This document shows, one piece after another, positions 60,301 through 64,000 of a stretch of 64,000 nt of DNA. The translations under genes were made by a program, and so were the position numbers. The notes under the pieces are model-generated. The model saw nothing but the letters and a program-made list of their open reading frames with translations. It ran no database searches and was not told the origin of the DNA. How positions within the stretch are numbered: the stretch's first letter is position 1; each line of letters begins with the position of its first letter. The DNA is from Chroicocephalus ridibundus (Eukaryota; Chordata; Aves; Charadriiformes; Laridae), in NCBI RefSeq assembly GCF_963924245.1, contig NC_086287.1, positions 31,973,950 through 32,037,949 of the forward strand. Reading direction: 5' to 3'.

Positions 60301-61944
60301 GCTTGATTCTGGATTTTTGAGTGACTGTGTTTGGTGTCGGGAATGGCCAACCTACGTCGTGTTTGTGGTTTGATGCTTCAGATGAAACCAGAATCGCTTT
60401 ATTACAGCAGGTAGATTTTGCATGCAGGGATGCTATTTTAATACAATTAAGTGCTGTCCTGTAGATTCCTTCACCACAGCCCTCTTCCCAGTGAACCAGT
60501 GCTTATCCTGGGATCTTCTAAATGCATAGGAGCAATTAAGTTTCTTTTGGTCTGGCAAGAAATTTAGCAAATAATGGTCTCCATACAGAGATGACCTGGG
60601 TTTTGTGTTGTAGAGAGTTCTCATATCTGTGTCAAACAGCTAAGGATAAGTAGAATGAATCCTGGTGGATCAACTGTTCTTACTGCTTCTGCATATGTGG
60701 TCCAACATGAACAGTAGTATTTTAAGCCTATACTACAGCAGTAAAACCCTATTGTTCTGGTTTTTGGCTGAAATCTAATCTCTGCATTTTTACTATTCTC
60801 TCTTGCAGTTCTGGTTCAACTGTGCTAAACAGGACTGCGTAACAGAAATGCAATTTTAGTTGAATATTTAAAATATAACTGAATCAATGGACCCCCCAAC
60901 GCTGTTTTAGAATCTAGCTATTAAAATCCAAAGGCATTCACAAATTTGCCACTTCTTGTGAAGAAGCAAACCTGTCTGTCATCTGTTACCAAACTATTTT
61001 CTCAGCCCAGTCTAAAGGCATTTTGCTGGACTGTGCAGTCTGTCACCGCACTAGACACGCCGCTGAAGCCACAAAATATTTATATACAGATAGTGGAACA
61101 ACCTGTCTGATGCAAGTTTTAAATCAGGAAAGGCCTGTAGATGGTGCTGTAATCTAACTGGAAAAATTAGATTTACCATGAGGCGAGATGGAGTTTTCTT
61201 AGTCCCTCGCAGAAGTTGAACTCAGATCTATTTTGCCTGATTTTCATACTGGTGGGATTTTGAACTTGAAGTAACCGTGGCAAACTCAGTTCACTCTAGA
61301 TGAATAGGTACAGAAACCTGCCGATGGACTCAGGTGCCCTGGCACACCGCCTTCACCGTACTTTGAGCTTGAGCCTCACCTCACCAGATGGGCACCACCA
61401 AGATTTCGGACAAGACTGTGGCATTGACTCATCTACATACTTTAGTCTGAGAAAGGGCTGAATGCCCTAAAAATTCAAGGCTCTTGCATAAGTATAGACT
61501 TTCTCCAGGAGAAGGAAACAGGCAAAAGAACACAAGCAAATGGGTAAAAGAATGCAAAGGAGATTATTTGGGTTTTCCACTAGCCTCATTTTTCACCAAC
61601 TCGGCCCTCCCAAGGAGCCTCCCAGCTCTAACCTACGGCTTCCATCGCAGCGGGCTCAGCTGTGGGTGTCCCGCCTGCAGGAGCGGGGGAGTGCCAACTT
61701 TACCAGTTAAGCAGATTTTAGGAGAAATAATTTTGCCAAAGAGTTGACTCCGTCTAATTATGAACCTCCCTCAGTAACTGCAGGCTCGGTGTCTCCCTCC
61801 CCAACTGCGAGTTATTATTGGATTCTTTACTCTCTTTCATAAACTGCTGATTGGTGGCAGATTGTTTAGCAGCTGCCACCTGCTATAGTGCTTGTTGAAT
61901 AAATTTCCCTTTTTAGCTCTAGAATAGCCTTGGTCTGCTAACAG
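57314..61944. other. Unassigned single-copy sequence
   Basis: Includes a T-run near 58531-58541, a 15-bp tandem pair at 59792-59821 ('tttaagacaacacca'/'tttaagacaacaaaa'), and adjacent E-boxes CAGCTG (61870-61875) and CACCTG (61877-61882) in a conserved-looking block at 61750-61930. No exon is recognised. Confidence 0.4.
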
Positions 61945-62035
61945 CTCTGGAGGCATTTAAGGGGGAAAGGGACAGAGATAATGTTTTTCTTGGCAGGGTT
62001 CAGTACTGGTCCAGTGCAATTCTTCTGTGAGTCTT
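61945..62035 (+). mobile_element. Possible collapsed CR1 relic
   Basis: 'ctctggaggcatttaagggg' matches the CR1 ORF2 end ('SLEVFK'). After a gap, 'ttcttggcagggttcagtac' parallels 'cttgtcagggtaggcta', and 'attcttctgtgagtctt' parallels the terminal 'attctatgattct'. It is short with deletions, so it is tentative. Confidence 0.4.
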
Positions 62036-63214
62036 GGGCCCCAAAACAGTAAAGCATGTAAATATGCGTTTTAAGCGTGAATAATCTCCTCTCTATTCAG
62101 GGGGGATTTAGACATGTGCCTAAGTTCTACCCATTCGTTTTTCCAAGATGTAAGTGCTCTCCTGACCTGCAGCTTTTCCTCATCTGGAGCCAGGCTTGAG
62201 TGCTCCATTGAAATAGGGCTTTTGTGAATCCTAAACGGCCGTTAGAGGTTGTTCTGTGATTGAGATGATACTTAAATCCCAGAGAGACTAAGTAATGCCC
62301 AGTAATTTAAGGAGAAACTATAGGCAGAACACTTGTCTTTTGAGGATATTTATTTTGGGATATTAAAGTGGTGGAAGACGCTGATGCTGGAGGAGAACGC
62401 TGTTGTGCAGCCTCATCTCGGCACAGGGAGCATTCCTGTGAGCTCTGGTCCCCATGCTAACCTCAGTGGGCACAGAGCTACTTACCATCCCTATCTGCAA
62501 AATCCCTTCCTCAGGAAAGATGCTGGTGACTTTGAGTGCAGAGGGAGATGGTGGAGATGTAGCAGCACACGTCTTAAAAACGCTATGTATACACGAGGGT
62601 GGGGGGGAGTAAGGGATGTCTGAGGAGGCACAGGGTTTTTTTCCCCTGCATGTTTCAGTATGTCTTGAATGACAGGGTGAATCCTCCCAGCAGGTTCACC
62701 CCACTCAAAGCAGCTCTGAACCCACTTCTTCCAGGAAAACATAAAGCATCTCTTTGTGTAGGAAAGTTGCATTTTTCCAGCAGAATTCCAAGAGGAAGGA
62801 GAAAATTATCACGCAGCTTTCCACACGTAGGTGACTGGCCAGTGTTTTCCTTTTGGCTGGCTGTCTGTGGCAGGAACCGAAGCTGTGTAAATCAAGTAGG
62901 TGGGTGGTGTGAGCAGCCGATGGATTCCTTTCTTGTAACAGCTGCCATCGCTTTTGTCGGGGGAACTTTTTTAAAAACAAGAATAGGAGGGGGTAGTGCC
63001 CGTTGTTCTGGCCAGAATCCAATTTGGATAATTGCATTCTGCTTACCTGAAATTGTAATGGCGTGTTTATGCTTCCCGTCTCCGTAATGCCTGAGGATCC
63101 TTTGCTTGAAACTTGCTGTTTAAATATGAAGTCATTAGTTGAGTCATCAGCATTAATTTTATTCTGTATTTCAATCAACAAATAATGGTTCTTATTCAGG
63201 TAGTACAGACCCTT
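62036..63214. other. Unassigned single-copy sequence
   Basis: Two long opposite-strand frames (62599-63087 plus, 62705-63217 minus) overlap each other without recognisable domains, so at most one could be real and neither is supported. Confidence 0.45.
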
Positions 63215-63292
63215 CATAATAATATTATTTTAGTGGATCCACACTAATAATATCTTTTAATATATTATTAGTATATTACTAACATAACTTCA
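63215..63292. repeat. AT-rich cruciform-prone segment
   Basis: A perfect GTGGATCCAC core (63233-63242) is flanked by AT-rich arms that pair with small bulges ('ataatattatt' against 'taataatat'), followed by a second AT palindromic stretch around 63258-63282. Confidence 0.6.
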
Positions 63293-64000
63293 ATGAGGAT
63301 GTCTCTTATGGCCTGGCTTTCAGAGGTGTGAACACCCACTGATTTAACTTGCAGCTATTACTGCATGGCAATCTGAAAATCAGGCCATTCACATCTAGTA
63401 GTTCAAAAACATCATGAACTATCTTGGATTAGTGTGTTACAACTGTCCCACATTTTCAGTTAACCTGCTGCTTAAACCATGTGTATTTCAATTTACTGAG
63501 GAAGTAGCACTTAAGCAAAGATCTAAATGGAATTTAATCAGTTATTTAATGTCTTGATCAAGATTGTTGGTTTTAAACATCTCTGGACTTCCAGGAAGGT
63601 GTATGGAGCCAAGATCAGACTCGCAGATTAGTTAGTTTGTACCTGATTGGAAAAGAAATCTTCATTTTGATGTGGGTGTAGGGAGGGAAACAAATGCAGA
63701 TCTGGAGTTTGCAGGTAGGTTTAATACTGGGTTAAAACTTAGATCCAGACAACCCCAAATTACAGACCAATATATGGATCTTAGTTTTAACGTGTCTCTC
63801 CAATACATCCTACTGGGGGACTTGTTGGATGAACCATGCCTAGACTCGTCCTTCGGGAGTAGGTTCAGGTTGGGAACCTCAATAAAATGCAGTCTTCCAA
63901 AGAGCTTCTGTTTAAAGACCATTCTCACACCCACTGAGGTCTCCACTAATTTGGGAAGTCTCTGGTGAGCTTCAGACCTATGTCAAAGGGCCTGGCAGAC
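63293..64000. other. Unassigned single-copy sequence
   Basis: Opposed frames of 94 and 98 codons overlap at 63662-63968. Neither resembles a known protein. No other element recognised. Confidence 0.45.

Noticed and set aside
1..64000. A multi-gene or defence-type novel system
   Set aside because: The window is vertebrate non-coding DNA with retrotransposon fossils. No gene cluster, CRISPR array or operon-like organisation exists here.

Overview
This window looks like avian (less likely other sauropsid) nuclear DNA that is intergenic or deep intronic. The evidence is a set of CR1 LINE fragments in both orientations, several ending in the CR1 3' signature (copies of ATTCTATG/ATTCTGTG). I saw no Alu, B1, L1 or other mammalian repeats, overall interspersed repeat density is low, and CpG is depleted outside a few short patches. 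No host protein-coding exon, tRNA, rRNA, snRNA or CRISPR array can be supported by eye. Apart from the CR1-encoded frame at 13236-13967, the long open frames (up to about 180 codons) are what chance predicts for six frames of 64 kb.

Layout. 1-4.4 kb holds three CR1 pieces: an old plus-strand relic at 101-421, a young-looking minus-strand piece at 3519-3856, and a plus-strand 3' end of another subfamily at 4255-4390. The first relic is interrupted by a 50-bp segment that is a perfect inverted copy of 1034-1083. 4.4-11 kb is mostly single copy, with a GC-box/G-quadruplex-like C tract (4681-4712), a 20-bp minisatellite (4875-4938) and a roughly 188-bp direct duplication (6856-7043 and 7998-8186). 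11-16 kb contains the best preserved CR1 of the window (13232-14050, C-terminal ORF2 still open) and two faint relics. 16-32 kb is single-copy sequence with AT-rich, TAAT-rich blocks that look like conserved non-coding elements. 32-33 kb is a frameshifted CR1 (31932-32708). 33-49 kb is single copy with two CpG-rich patches (33305-33505 and, stronger, 43643-43831), a 25-nt Z-DNA-prone stretch, homopurine tracts and a T37 run. 49-64 kb has a CR1 3' tail, a probable reverse-transcriptase relic (51036-51188), small tandem repeats, a regulatory-looking block with an inverted SOX-like site pair (57122-57161), an A28 tract, a collapsed CR1 relic and an AT-rich cruciform-prone segment near the end.

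The parts do not form a pathway. The CR1 copies are independent dead insertions, and any function here would be regulatory (enhancers for a gene outside the window) or non-coding RNA, neither of which can be shown from sequence alone. I found no evidence of a new multi-gene system. The most informative observations are mutational: the inverted templated insertion at 212-261, the 188-bp duplication, and the isolated CpG-rich patch at 43.7 kb.
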